Counted from the stretch's first letter, positions 1-12,265 are shown. The stretch: 64,000 bases of DNA from Lantana camara (GCA_037501455.1 CM074860.1:38016501-38080500); one strand, 5' to 3'. Translations and numbers: made by a program. Notes: generated by a model not told the origin, from the sequence alone.

Positions 1-369
1 CCGGAACACAAGGTGCGCTAAGGCTCGTTAGGCCCTTATGTCCCTAAAACATAAAACGGTTTCAAAACCGTATCAAACAAACTCAAAAACAAGTAACAAA
101 CATAAAGACACATCCATAACACATATAAGTCACGCATAGCACGTAGTCACAAGAATCGAAAACGAAAACGAACTCAACGGAGCAAGAACGAAACAAAGAA
201 AACAAATACGTACAAATAAGTCACATAAGGTCAAATACGTTTCAAGTAATTCAAATATATCACAAAGTAAGTATAATAAACACATAATTCACATAATTAA
301 ATAATTAAAAGCACACATAGCTCACCCGTGAAGGCGTACCTGGAAAGGTCGAACGAGCGGGATGTTACA
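1..369 (-). mobile_element. End of a nested LTR, cut by window start
   Basis: The stretch ends in CGGGATGTTACA at 358-369, which read on the minus strand is an LTR start of the TGTAACxCCC type used by the other long-LTR elements here. Its first 40 bases resemble 1258-1310 of the neighbouring LTR (both contain GGTGCGCTAA followed by CTCGTTAG), so it is the same LTR position of a related element. Directly after it, the sequence from 370 matches 9839 onward in the partner LTR of LARD-A. This means it was inserted into that LTR. Its other end and its target duplication (possibly CAAAC at 370-374) lie outside the window, so whether it is a solo LTR or part of a full element is unknown. Confidence 0.65.
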
Positions 370-1788
370 CAAACACTCCCACAAAACAACTAAAACCCGA
401 CAACAATTAGGCAAGGAAGAAGAGCCGCAGCTGACAGCAGCTGTTCAGGCCAAAAACAGGGACTAAACATCATAAAACAGAGCAGCAACCTCATGCACAC
501 TTCCAACATCAAACAAGCAATGAATAAGGCAAATAGGAGCAGCAAATGACAACAATTTCAGTCTCAAAACATAGCAGCAGCAGTTCAGTCCGCGGGGAAG
601 AAGGAAAAGATCATTTCATGCAATTTTCTTAACAAATTCACTAATGATAACTCATAACTGCTCCATCTACCACACAATACATTACCATAACTGTAAAGAG
701 GGAGTTAAAGAAAACGATATTCATGCTTTGAATCAACCAAATCTATCAAGGAATGAAAGAGATATCAACAAATGACACTAAACCTAACTATTTCGTCTCT
801 TCAGCCAAAACCCATGAATAGATCAAAATGACTCTAAATGAATGTATATTACAACCCTAATCTTACCTTGTGGATTGTATGGAAGATGGAAGAGATTTGA
901 GCTTGAATCTCCAAGGTTGGCATGAGTTACGGGAATGACTGGAAGCAGGGGATTTTGGCTGAGTTTTCTCCAAGTGATGAGGGTTATCTCGATTTGGGTT
1001 AATTAAGGCTGATAGAGGGTTGAGTTAGGGTTCCAAGGAATCAAACCATGGTTAGTTTGGTCAAGGTTTGTGGAAGATATGGCCATTTTATTGAGCTGTG
1101 GCAGTTTTGGCGTCCGTTGCATGTTTCGGTTGAATTTCGAAGGTTCAACTGATTTCAGAAAGATATAAAGCCAAGTTTATTAAACCCGAATCTTCGATAC
1201 GAGTTCAACGAAGTTGACGAAACTTGATTCCGAGTTTCCGAGCTCAAGATATCACATACGGAACCAAGGGTGCGCTAATTGCTCGTTAGCCCCCGATTTG
1301 GTTCCACAATTCAAATTAAATTCGTTAACACGTCTAACGAGATCGAAAGCATGAAACGAGTATAAGGACATGTTTATAACACATAAATGTACAGCATACT
1401 AAATTTTCATGAATTTTCGATATGAAATCATATAAGAACGAAGCGCGATTAAAATACTCATGCGTAAAACATTTAAAATTTATAACAATTCAAATTAAAT
1501 AATAAAATTTAAATCTATTTTAAATTAATATGAAGGTCAACCATTAAAATGTTGAAATTAATTAACATAATTACGGATATACTTAATTAACATTAAACCT
1601 TAATTAACAATCTAAAATACTAAAATAATGAATTAAAATAAAATGAAATAAATTAAAATAATAACCATTTATAACAAAATTAAATATAAAACATTTATAA
1701 ACAATTAATCACATAATTAAATAATTTAATTGCGTAATTGATAAACACATACGACATATTAGTACAAATGACACACCGGGGTGTTACA
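370..1788 (-). repeat. LARD-A 3' LTR (visible part)
   Basis: The LTR ends at 1788 in GGGGTGTTACA, the complement of a TGTAACACCCC start, followed directly by the polypurine tract. It matches 9839-11112 closely up to about 1617. The last roughly 170 bp here (1618-1788) have no counterpart in the right LTR because that copy is cut at the satellite junction. The left part is displaced outside the window by the nested LTR that ends at 369. Confidence 0.8.
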
Positions 1789-1805
1789 ACCTCTCCCTCT
1801 TAAAA
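1789..1805 (-). other. LARD-A polypurine tract
   Basis: On the minus strand this is a purine-rich run (AAGAGGGAGAGG core) immediately before the TGTAACACCCC LTR start, the position from which plus-strand DNA synthesis is primed in LTR elements. The adjoining GTCCTCGGATTC block recurs beside the LARD-C tract at 58436-58450. Confidence 0.75.
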
Positions 1806-1843
1806 GAATCCGTCCTCGGATTCACTACTCGCCCAAACAAACA

Positions 1844-1949
1844 ATGAGAGATTCACCGTCTCTCACAAGCAACAAGGAGAGAGCCCCGTCTCTCGAGCAA
1901 CAATGAGAGAACCCCGTCTCTCGCAGGCAAAGAGAGCACCCCGTCTCTC
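1844..1949 (-). repeat. Tandem stem-loop array in LARD-A
   Basis: Four consecutive units each have a GAGAGA-type arm, a short loop usually containing CCCCG, and a TCTCTC-type arm, spaced about 27 bp apart. Each unit can fold on itself. The same kind of array occurs at 52144-52419 in LARD-B and 58661-58765 in LARD-C, always between the internal region and the polypurine tract, so it is a family character. No function is known to me. Confidence 0.75.
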
Positions 1950-4888
1950 AAACAAAAATAAAGCAAGGAAGTCTCCAATACTCCCGAGCAACACCATGCA
2001 AAACCATAATTAAAATCACCTAAGACACCCAAAGCAGGTAATAGATATCATCCACGTTGATTATCAATTACTCCAAGTAATTTAACATGATAAGGGGTCA
2101 AAGCACCTAACATAAAAAAAATTATTTAAGTTAAATTTGCATGGATGCATGTATCATGGATGCTTCATGTACCGTTCACTGTAGTTGCATAATTTAGAAC
2201 TGTGAGTTTGGTTGTCCAATGCATGATCTGTCCCGAAAGTGAGTTCAGTGCTCGACTTGTCTTTAAGCTCTCCAGGATACCCCAAAATAATTAATAGATC
2301 CTCTAAGGATTTTATTCTTTTCTGACTTGTATTACATCCAGTCTTCTTCGATCCTTCACCATTTCCCATATTCTTCATTCAACCCACCAACTCTTTTAAT
2401 TAACCGAGCTTGACCTCCCCGAATACCCTTAAATCGTGCATCCCGAAATCAGATCCATAGTCACTATCTTTACCCATATCGGAGTCTAACATATCCTCGA
2501 GGATAACTACTCTTGACAACCTTAACAATCCAATCCCTACCTTGAGATATTTATCATTAGGGTCTATCTTAACACGAATCATTTCCCATCTTCCGTTCAT
2601 GTTATCCATTCATCCTCTTTAACCCCTTAAGGTTATATTCGATATCTGGCCCCACATTTCTTAAATCGAAGATAGAATGTTCTTGATGATTCTTGAAGTT
2701 TGATGTAAATCCTCTAATGATCATCCTTTTCGTTTGGTTTCTTCTAAATTTTCCTTCAGAATTACCATTGAAATAACTGATGACTTAATAATATTGTCCT
2801 TGTTGAACCCCCTTTGTACTCCATTGAATTAATCTTGATTGCCATCATCCCATTATATACTATATTGATTCGACTTTCTCTTATCAATTCTGACTTAGAA
2901 GTTCACAGAAGCTCCCTTATAATTCCATCACCTCCACATCGGAATTCCATACATAGAAATATTCAATGAACCATTTCCCTTATATCTCATAAAATCTTCA
3001 CCCGAATTTAGTAACTTAGCTTCTCTCTTAACAACTTAACCATTAAAGCCGTCTTATTCACTTCTGATCACCACCATTAGGACTTCCAGGTCTTCCTTAA
3101 TTTGCAATTTCATTGTTCCTACTAAAATATTTCTTCGGGCTCAATTCCAATCTTCCAATTTATCTCTTAGTCATGCTCTCCCCCTTAAATTTTCTGTTCT
3201 TACATGTCGAATTCCATCAATCCTTCTTTTATCGAAATTCTTGATGAATAATTCCCATTAGGGAGGATTTTAATCAAAATGGTAACCCCAAGGTTTAGTC
3301 TTTCAACTCCCCTTCTAATTCGCTTGATGTCCGAAACCCCTTTCCTATTTTTTTTTTGTCCGATCCGAAGACCCCGAAGCCAACTCTAGTCTCGCTTCTC
3401 CTTCTGAATTCTCGTTTCCATCAACCTATCCCTTACTTGAAGTTCTTTATTTCCCGAGGTCACCTTCCTTATAACGTGTCATCTCATTATTTCTTTTCCT
3501 CATAACTCAGATGTGCCTCGGTTGAAATGATACTTGATAGTGAGACAAAAGAACTTCCTATCAAATAAATACTAGAATGCATGTCAGGTTAAAATGACGA
3601 TGCACGTGGCACACTTGCGACGATTTAGATATGCAGCACATTAGAACAACAAAATCAAATAAAATGTGCGCACGAACATAAGTACAGAAAAATAAATAAT
3701 TTGATGCGAAGTATGATGCACGTTTCATGAATGCTTTGGAACCTGTCACCAATATAGTGAGCTGTTAGCTCGGTAGCTTTTCCTCGTTCCTCCAATCCCG
3801 AGGTTACTTTGGTTTGGTGATTATTCCTTGCCTTTCCCACGGTCTTCGAGATTTCCATGAATCTTTGTAAATCAACTTGTATCTTCCACTATCTGAGATT
3901 GCAATTTCTTGATCCCTAATTCTTCCACGTCCACGGAGTTAGCATCCAACTTCTCCTCGAAATTCGACATCTACTTCTAGTCGTCACCTCGATCAAGAAT
4001 CCCATGCTTATCCTTTATGAGTTTAATTCACCTCCAATTGCTTATACTTGAGCGCATGATTTCCTTGCAAAGAGTCTTTGCCTTTCTTTACCGTTTCCAT
4101 TTGTTGCTCTATATTTCCCAATTCAACCTCACAACATGCCAATTCAGCTTGGATTTGGAGAATGAACTGAAATCCCGTCCTTAGCATTATCACCCTCCAT
4201 GAATTGTATTTATCATATTACTTATCTTTCTTTATCCCCTTCTCGACTTGCTTCCCATCTTAGTCAAAATCCTGAGCAGCCGAATCCAACCTCTTCCCGA
4301 TCTTGACTTCTAAAACTCGATTTCTAATTACCAGGTTCATTTAGAAGCCCTTGACAATCCTTGGGCATAATTCCCACCAGATCCATTTTACCTGACCCCT
4401 GAACTAAAATACCTTCAAGGTTCATATACTCCATTCCTTAGGTTGATCAATCCCTTGAATCCAATTAAAGCACCCTAAGTAGTGGATTCACATAAATTGA
4501 TCTTCGGAATCACAACCATCCTGCGATTAACTCCTATTTCACCAAATGTCCCTCTACCCTCGCATCTCCAAAGTCAAACTTTCCATTCTGAATCCTAACC
4601 ATTAATTCTAACTCCGTCTATGAAGCCACGCATCTAGCATTCTCCACATTCCTTCCGGTGCATCCTTTCTATCCTTCATGCCTCAGCAAGGACTTGCAAT
4701 AGAACATTGTTAGCATAATATTTGGCCGTGGTTTGATATTATCTTCATAACCTATAAATCAGAACTCATTTCAAGGATATATCTATGCGATTAGTGCATG
4801 CTCATGGCACGTATTTAACACGAAAAGCACTGATCCAATGCAGGAATGTAACAGATAAGTCAACAAAATTCAAAAAGGAAAGCAATAC
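1950..4888 (-). other. LARD-A internal region, non-coding
   Basis: About 2.9 kb between the stem-loop array and the solo LTR. Only short open frames of up to 74 codons occur on either strand and none resembles gag, protease, reverse transcriptase or integrase. It is pyrimidine-rich on the plus strand, as is the matching part of LARD-C. Its last five bases AATAC are the left copy of the solo LTR target duplication. Confidence 0.7.
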
Positions 4889-5355
4889 TGTAGCACCCTA
4901 ACCCCCGGGCACCACATCCACCGTACTATAGCCTCGATCCACGTATGAAATGGACAGTTCATACATAAACCAAAACTATAGCGAACGGGTGACAATAAAA
5001 AAAAACGGGCTAGGCGGGACACTCTCCCCAACATAATCAAACTAAACATGGAATTAAAAGCGGAAGCAATGCAATAAATACGTATAGGTACCATATTTAC
5101 CGAATAGATACATAATAGGTACCAACTTAACTATCAATACATTATCATCTCCATATACTATATACGTGCTAGAGTGTTCAAAATGTAACAATCATGATCA
5201 TAACATGATATCTATCAAAAGTCTATACATGAGAGGTGCAATACTAGACCCGTGAAAGTGTAAGACTTGACCGGACTCCCGTCTAGCACGACCACGCTCT
5301 CAAGTACCTGAAAAGTGAAGTATCAGTCTACCGAAGGCTGAGTGAGGGGTAATAA

Positions 5356-5366
5356 GTATATATAAC
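5356..5366 (-). promoter_or_regulatory. TATA-like site in solo LTR
   Basis: The sequence reads GTTATATATAC on the minus strand. Just downstream in that direction comes a block resembling CACTCAGTCTTC, which follows the TATA stretch in the LARD-B LTRs (48990) and the LARD-C LTR (61950) as well. The shared arrangement suggests an LTR core promoter. No transcript evidence is available. Confidence 0.5.
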
Positions 5367-6343
5367 ACACATCACATGCAAGTTGTAGCCTCGGGTGAAG
5401 ACTTTGGAAGAAATATAATTATATAGTTCAAGAAACTCGTTCTTTGCCCGAGATTACAACTAATCATTTTAACAATTTAACTTGATCATTTCATGAACAT
5501 GTGGCCTCGGCGAGCAAGGGCGATTCTCCAACCTTTACACCAAACGTGACAATACGTGCTTGCAATATTAATTCAATACATGATCATGCATTTCCACTTA
5601 GTGCTCAACTAGACAATTTCATGCTTGAAAACATGCAATAACCCGAGGATAACCCGACATGCCGGATTAATCCCCAGTCTCCTTCTTCCTCCGGGTGATA
5701 GTGAGTTTGCAAGGCTCAACTATCCACGTCATGGTGTGCATAGGGAACATGACTCCCTAGACACGGAACTCCTTCCACCACTAATCTCCTAGTGGCTTCG
5801 GGGGTGATCCCAACAATGTGAGGATAATTCAGGAGTTACCCGTCAGCCCTTGCTTTCCCGGTTGGCTCAAGAATTACCCTCGGGCCCACGTGCAATCATG
5901 TACTCGCCAATCATGCTTGAAAATCATGAACAATCATGGCTTGCTTGATTGAAATGTTTATAATTTTGAAAACATTTATATATATAATAAGTTTTGGCCA
6001 AAAATAACACATAAAGGTTATAGGGTTCTATGTACCTAGAAAAAAACCTCACTTTTTCTTACAAAATACAATAAGGATATGCGTTAAGAAGCCTGCTCCT
6101 CGTTCACGACCTCGTGACCTGTGCAAACACGGCGTGTATAGGTGAGACATGACCTAAAATGGACCAAATATGACGAACGGCGGAAATGCAACGAGACGAT
6201 GAGGAAAATGCAATGTGGCATGAAAACATGTTGTTTCAGTACATATTGGATCATATAATAGCAAATTGGGGTCAAAGAAGTCGTCGGATCAAGGGGCTAT
6301 TTTCGTAATTTTATGCAGAAACTTTTGTTCTACAAATCAGGTG

Positions 6344-6570
6344 GGAACGGCCGTTCCGGACCCCCTTTGTAAATGGGAACGGTCGTTCCCACAAATCCCC
6401 AAAACGCGCCAACGATTTCTCCATTTAAAAACACGCTGAAGCTGGGAACGGCCTTTCCGGCACGCAGGTCAAAATGGGAACGACCGTTCGCAGTCTCCGC
6501 CGCCCATTTCATTTGAAAAGGTGGGAATGCCCATTCCCGCAATGCCTTAAGGCTGGGAACGGTAGTTCCC
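6344..6570. repeat. Cluster of six GGGAACGGxCGTTCCC palindromes
   Basis: Copies start near 6344, 6375, 6444, 6476, 6523 and 6555. Most are close to the 16-base palindrome GGGAACGGCCGTTCCC, with changes that often keep dyad symmetry (for example GGGAATGCCCATTCCC at 6523). Three intervals are about 32 bp. In sense orientation the cluster lies about 1 kb upstream of the TATA-like site, inside what would be U3. Equivalent clusters occur in both LARD-C LTRs. Confidence 0.85.
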
Positions 6571-7552
6571 AGTTTCTGTAACTTACAAAACAGAGCAAAA
6601 ACAGGGGATTGCTACGGGAAAGAACAACCAAGCAACAAAGTTTCAAGTTTTGATCCCCAAGTGCTATTATTTCTGGAAATAAGATACATATATGTGCAAA
6701 GGATGATAAAATAACACTTAGACATATAAATCATGGAAAATCATCAAGAATCCAAGATTTCATTTTCATGATCAAACTTGATCATCCAAGCTCAATACTC
6801 AAGAATTCAGGCTATAGATCATGCCATAATTCAAGATATTATCACATAATCATGCTTCCATCTACAATTAATCCAACTAGCATACAATTCTCAAACCCTA
6901 GCCAATTCAAATATGATCAAGAATCATCAATTCATGCAAAACCAACCTTGAATGGAAAAGAAATGAAGAAATGGATGAAGATGATGATCAAGCTTAATTT
7001 CTTGACATCTTTCTTGGAAATTCTTGAGGTAGATGATGAAAATCCCTTCCCTTTTCTTCCTTGAATAAACCGAGAGAGAGGAGCAAATGTGTTTGGGTGA
7101 ATTTTGGATGAAATGAGATCAAGGAAGAACATGGAAGAATATTACATGATTCATCCTCCTTGATTTTAGTGAAATGTGGAAATTGCAATTTAATCCCTCA
7201 AGTCTATGACTTATTCAATGAAGGATGTAAGGTTTTGAAATATGCCCAACTAGGTCCTTAAAAGTTCATGCAATTAAATCCCTAAAGATAAAGAAGATCA
7301 AGTAGGGACAAATTCGTAATTAAATCACTCTCGGTAGTTGTTTTCCGTAATAAATATTTTCCGTATCATGAAATAATATTTTCAATGATATGAATCCAAA
7401 TTATTCACATAAATAATGTTTCATCAATTTTTTATAAAAATATGAGATGTCACGTAAGAAAATAGAAATTAAAGAATTAAAATAAAGTCTACGCTCAAAA
7501 ATCACACGTGGCGTGCTTACCTGTTCATCCGGAACCGGGGCGTTACAAATAC

Positions 7553-7673
7553 ATATTCAAAATCGATGCAATGCACACATTTTCAAGTAGTTCCTAAGTC
7601 GTACGACCTAGACTGACTCAAACACGACACGAGAACTCCGGTTTTGCAACCGGGCTCTGATACCGCTTAAGGA
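7553..7673 (-). other. LARD-A 5' internal end with primer binding site
   Basis: Positions 7654-7664 read GCTCTGATACC, the complement of GGTATCAGAGC, the sequence that pairs with the 3' end of plant initiator Met tRNA; the first base of the usual TGG is changed to C here. About 85 bp beyond it match the corresponding stretch of LARD-C (61400-61480) and, on the other strand, LARD-B (49445-49515). This tract is conserved although it codes for nothing. Confidence 0.75.
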
Positions 7674-9440
7674 TATAGCACCCGAGTACAAGGTACCACA
7701 TCCCCTGCACCGAGACCCGGCCCGAATATGAAATGGACAATCCATACCCGAGCTAAATCACGGCGAACGGGGACATACACACTCGCTAAGCTAGGCGGGA
7801 GCTAACTATCGCAACCAAAAAGACCAAAAAAGAAATAAATTCAATGCGGAAGCAAGATACATACGTAAATATCAAGATAATCAAAGAGCAACGGGTTCAA
7901 CTAGCATTGATACCTAATCCCGAAATTCAAAAAAAACATAAAGCATCAATTCCCGATTCTTTCTATTCCTGAAAGCTTATCTTGAATTCATGAGGGTAGT
8001 AATAATCAATACAAATCATACATTCTCCGTAACTTAAACAAATCATAACTCATTATGCACATGGACCGACTCTGACCTAACCGAATGACTGAATAAACAA
8101 GACTTCCCGCCTAGAACTCCAAACCTGCAAGAACACTGAAAACAATCCGGGTTCAGTCTTTAAGAGACTGGTCGGTATAAAACAGGGCATATATATTATA
8201 TAAGATAATATTTAAACATTAACATGCAAGTTATAATCCCAAATGAGGTTTTAGAACATTTCCCAAGTGGGTGAAATAAGTAAGTCATCAAAAGGGATTA
8301 TACCGTTCACTTTCATTAGGTCGTTTGTGGCCCGGCGAGTGGACGTGCATTATCTCCAACAAACACCTCGTGTAGTTCATTAAACATTCTTTCTTTCATT
8401 CATGCATAACATTCTTTTGTGCACAATCATGAACATTTACACCTTCTTCCTCCGGGTAATGGCCGGGTGATCGGCCCGAACCATCTATTCATTGACCAAA
8501 AGGGGAACATGACTCCCCAGATGGCACTCAGCGTCCATTCCTCGCTAACTCCTAACGAGGTCCGGTTCCGCCGTTCATTGGTGGGACTAGTGTGAGGGTT
8601 CACCCTCAGCCCATGCCTCCTCGGTTCATCAGTCACACCAAGTCCCTGGGCCCCATTCTGTGCATAACATTCATTCTTTTCTCGCCAAAACATTTGGTAG
8701 GTTCATAAAAAGAAGGGCTTTACTTTGAAATCATTTACTCTTAAAACGACTCTATATACATATATACTTTTGGCTGAAAACTTTACACATTGGGAGTATA
8801 TAGGGCCATTTAACTAAATAGTAGAGAAACACACCTGAACGCCTCTTACCGAACAATACCAAGAAGAAAAGAAGACTCGAAGAAGCCTAAGAACCCGGCA
8901 TCTCCTCCCTGGAGAAACTGTACAAGGATAACAATGCACTCATGAGACTCAAGACTCTAAATGAACCATATATGACGCACGACATGCAATGAACATGATA
9001 TGAATATCTAAGAGATCATATTATGTAATGAAGTTCATGTGCACGATTAACGCATTTAAATCATTATAAATGAGCCATTCATTCGTTCAAGCAAGCGTTC
9101 AAATTCATTCAAGTTCAATCCTTATACATTTTATAACAATTTAATTTAAGAATTCAAATAACGATCATATCACGTACTACAACACGTTCACAATTTAAGA
9201 ATTACCAAATAAATACATTCAATCAAAATCGAAAATTAGATAAAAACATGAAATATGTAACAATTTAATTTTCATAGTTTAATTAGATTAAACAATACTT
9301 AATATACAATAAACATATATACTTAATCATGCATTTACATAATATTCCTATATATCAAAATATACTTATGCATGTTTCTACGTAATGCATGCATGCATTC
9401 TATTAAATATATAATATATATACATATATAGTTATTCATG

Positions 9441-9484
9441 CATAATTATATCACATATATATGTATATATATATATATATATAC
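9441..9484. repeat. TA-rich microsatellite
   Basis: A run of ATATAT/GTATAT units inside the LARD-A 5' LTR, followed by a CA-rich stretch to about 9560. It is a simple repeat with no coding meaning; the open frames over it are artefacts of the repeat. Confidence 0.8.
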
Positions 9485-9672
9485 ATGCACGAAACACACA
9501 TGCATGCACTCTACACAAACACACAAAATACACATGCATTACACATATATATAAGTAGACACACACAAACGAACATGCAGCAGTCATGCATTAAGAGGAA
9601 GCAAATAAAACTCACACAACAAACAAGCAAGGAAAGAAGAAGAAAAGAATGCAGCAGCTACTGCACAGTCAC

Positions 9673-9714
9673 TACCCGGCCGGGCCTTTTTATTCCAAAA
9701 ATTTGCCCGGCCGG
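9673..9714. repeat. Pair of CCCGGCCGGG palindromes
   Basis: Two copies of the palindrome CCCGGCCGGG, starting near 9675 and 9704, flank a short T/A-rich spacer. They lie in the upstream part of the LARD-A 5' LTR, roughly where the solo LTR and LARD-C LTRs carry GGGAACGGCCGTTCCC clusters. The core differs but the GC-rich palindromic character is kept. Confidence 0.7.
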
Positions 9715-11112
9715 GTAGAGGGAATACAGACACACGCAGCAGTACAAGACCAAGCCTAATCCCCTGTTCTAACAGCAAAATACACTACACAGCAGCAAGC
9801 AACAGCAATAAATGCAATCAATCAGCAGCCAAAAGGCACAAAAACTCCCACAAAACAACTAAAAACCGACAGCAATTAGGCAAAGAAGAAGAGCCGCAGC
9901 TGACAGCAGCTGTTCAGGCCAAAAACAGGGACTAAACATCATAAAATAGAGCAGCAACCTCACGCACACTTCAACCATCAAACAAGCAACGAATAAGGCA
10001 AAGAGGAGCAGCAAATGACAGCAATTTTAGTCTCAAAACATAGCAGCTGCAGTTCAGTCCGTGGGGAAGAAGGAAAAGATCATTTCATGCAATTTTCTTA
10101 ACAAATTCACTAATGATAACTCATAACTGCTCCATCTACCACACAATACATTACCATAACTTTAAACATGGAGTTAAAACAACGATATTCATGCTTTGAA
10201 TCAACCAAATCCATCAAGGAATGAAAGAGATATCAACAAATGACACTAAACCTAACTATTTCGTCTCTTCAGCCAAAACCCATGAAAGCATGCTCAAAAT
10301 TGGGGATGAATATATCAAAATGACTCTAAATGAATGAATATTACAACCCTAAGCTTACCTTGTGGATTGGATGGAAGATGGAAGAGATTTGAGCTTGAAT
10401 CTCCAAGGTTGGCTTGAGTTACGGGAATGACCGGAAGCAGGGGATTTTGGCTGAGTTTTGTCTAAGTGATGACGGTTATCTCGGTTTGGGGTTAATTAAG
10501 GCTCATAGAGGGTTGAGTTAGGGTTCCAAGGAATCAAACCATGGTTAGTTTGGTCAAGGTTTGTGGAAGATATGGCCATTTTATTGAGCTGTGGCAGTTT
10601 TGGCTTCCGTTGCATGTTTCGGTTGAATTTCGGAGGTTCAAATGATTTTGGAAAGATATAAAGCCAAATTTATTAAACCCGATTCTTCGATACGAGTTCA
10701 ACGAAGTTGACGGAACTCAATTCCGAGTTCCCGAGCTCAAGATATCACATAAGGAACCAAGGGTGCGCTAATTGCTCGTTAGCCCCCGATTTGGTTCTAC
10801 AATTCAAATTAAATTCGTTAACACGTCAAACGACATCGAAAACATGAAACGAACATACGGACATGTTTATAACACATAAATGTACATCATACTAAATTTT
10901 CATGAATTTTCGAAATGAAATCATATAAGAACGAAGCGCGATTAAAATACTCATGCGCAAAACATTTAAAATTTATAACATTTCAAATTAAATAATAAAA
11001 TTTAAATCTATTTTAAAATTAATATGAAGGCCAACGATTAAAATGTTGAAATTAATTAACATAATTACGGATATACTTAATTAACATTAAACCTTAATTA
11101 ACATTCTAAAAT

Positions 11113-12265
11113 GAAATAGGAAAAACTTGAAGTTTTAGAATTATATAAAGGCGAATTCGATTTTAATTTAAAAGAACACAAACATTTACATTGATATCGT
11201 TCAAAATAATAATCGGAAGTTTGATTAATACATGTGAATTAGCTTACTCTTTTCACCAATAATACATATAATCGTCATGGCTGTAGTTAAAGTGAATAAA
11301 TGATTACAATTCTTTAATTTAAAAATAATAAGAATGGCAAATTCCGTGGGAATTCCGAGGGATTTCTGAGGGAATTTTTCCAAGGAATTTGACATAAAAA
11401 AAATTAAAAAAGAGAAAAAAAAATGTGTTTTTAAAGATTCAATTTAGTAACATAAACTTCTATTAATTAATAAATTAAATAAGAAAAACTTTATGTTTTA
11501 GAAATATATAAAGGCGAAATTCGATTTTAATTTAAAAGAACACCAACATCTACATTAATATCGTTCAAAATACTAATTGGAAGTGTGAATAATACGTGTG
11601 AATAAGAAGTAATTATTAATTAAATAACTACTATTAGCTTATTCTTTTTACCAATAACACATATAATCGTCGTGTTTGTGGTTAAACTGATTAATTATTA
11701 TAATTTTTTAATTTCAAAATAATAAGAATGGCAAATTCCAAGGGAATTCCGAGGGATTTCCGAGGGAATTTCCATTTTCCCTCCGAAAACCCTTAGAATT
11801 TGACATAAAATAAATTTAAAAAAGAGAAAAAAATCGTGTTTTTAAAGATTCAATTTAATAACATAAAATTTTGTTAATTAATAAATTAAATAAGAAAAAG
11901 TTTATGTTTGAGAAATATATAAAGGTGTAATTCAATTTTAATTTAAAAGAACACGAACATCTACATTGATATCGTTCAAAATACCAATCGGAAGTTTGAT
12001 TAATCCGTGTGTATAAGAAGCAATTATTAACTAAATAACTACTATTAGCTTGCTCTTTACACCAATAATACATATAATCATCATGGTTGTAGTTAAAGTG
12101 AATAAATGATTATAATTCTTTAATTTAAAAATAATAAGAATAGCAAATTACGAGGGATTTCCGAGGGAATTTCTATTTTTCCTCCGAATTCCCTCCGAAT
12201 TCGAAATAAAATAAATTAAAAAAAGAGAAAAAAATCGTGTTTTTAAAGATTCAATTTAATAACAT
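11113..12265. repeat. Satellite block 1 (monomers of about 400 bp)
   Basis: The AT-rich tandem repeat begins here. Reference points (start of GAAATATATAAAG or its variant) fall at 11138, 11501 and 11912, giving spacings of 363 and 411 bp; the next spacing, across the Tat-1 insertion, is 401 bp. Each monomer contains an inverted repeat of CCGAGGG units followed by CCCTCCG units. The block ends with AACAT at 12261-12265, the left target duplication of Tat-1. There is no credible open frame; those called here are AT-rich noise. Confidence 0.93.

Larger units (their letters stand above)
4889..7547 (-). mobile_element. Solo LTR of a LARD-type element
   Basis: A 2659-bp LTR begins at 4889 with TGTAGCACCC and ends at 7547 with GGGGCGTTACA, the expected termini for a minus-strand copy of this family. 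It is flanked by AATAC at 4884-4888 and again at 7548-7552, a perfect 5-bp target duplication, and no primer site or polypurine tract adjoins it. It therefore looks like a solo LTR left by recombination between the two LTRs of a full element that had inserted into LARD-A. It carries a TATA-like stretch and a cluster of GC-rich palindromes. Short open frames inside it are not supported as genes. Confidence 0.88.
370..11112 (-). mobile_element. LARD-A, non-coding long-LTR retrotransposon, nested and truncated
   Basis: A minus-strand element: 3' LTR at 370-1788 (continuing left beyond a nested insertion), internal region 1789-7673 and 5' LTR at 7674-11112. The two LTRs align from 370 to about 1617 and from 9839 to 11112 with scattered differences. 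The internal region has a polypurine tract next to the left LTR and a primer binding site next to the right one. Removing the solo LTR leaves about 3.2 kb of internal sequence with no gag or pol similarity that I can see. This fits the class of large retrotransposon derivatives, which rely on proteins made elsewhere. Long LTRs with an initiator-Met primer site recall Del/Tekay-type chromoviruses, but no protein confirms that. Confidence 0.8.
7674..11112 (-). repeat. LARD-A 5' LTR, truncated at the satellite junction
   Basis: The LTR begins at 7674 with TATAGCACCC (the usual TGTAGCACCC with one change) next to the primer site. It shares family landmarks with the other LARD LTRs: a GCGAACGGG block, a GCTAGGCGGGA block and a TATA-rich stretch near 8186-8201. 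From 9839 on it pairs with the left LTR. It stops at about 11112, where satellite sequence takes over inside a short shared stretch (AAAATGAAATA), so about 170 bp of the LTR are missing. Full length would have been about 3.6 kb. Confidence 0.8.

Noticed and set aside
6344..6570. CRISPR-like repeat-spacer pattern
   Set aside because: The repeated 16-mers vary, spacers are of unequal length and partly related, the context is a plant LTR, and there are no cas genes.
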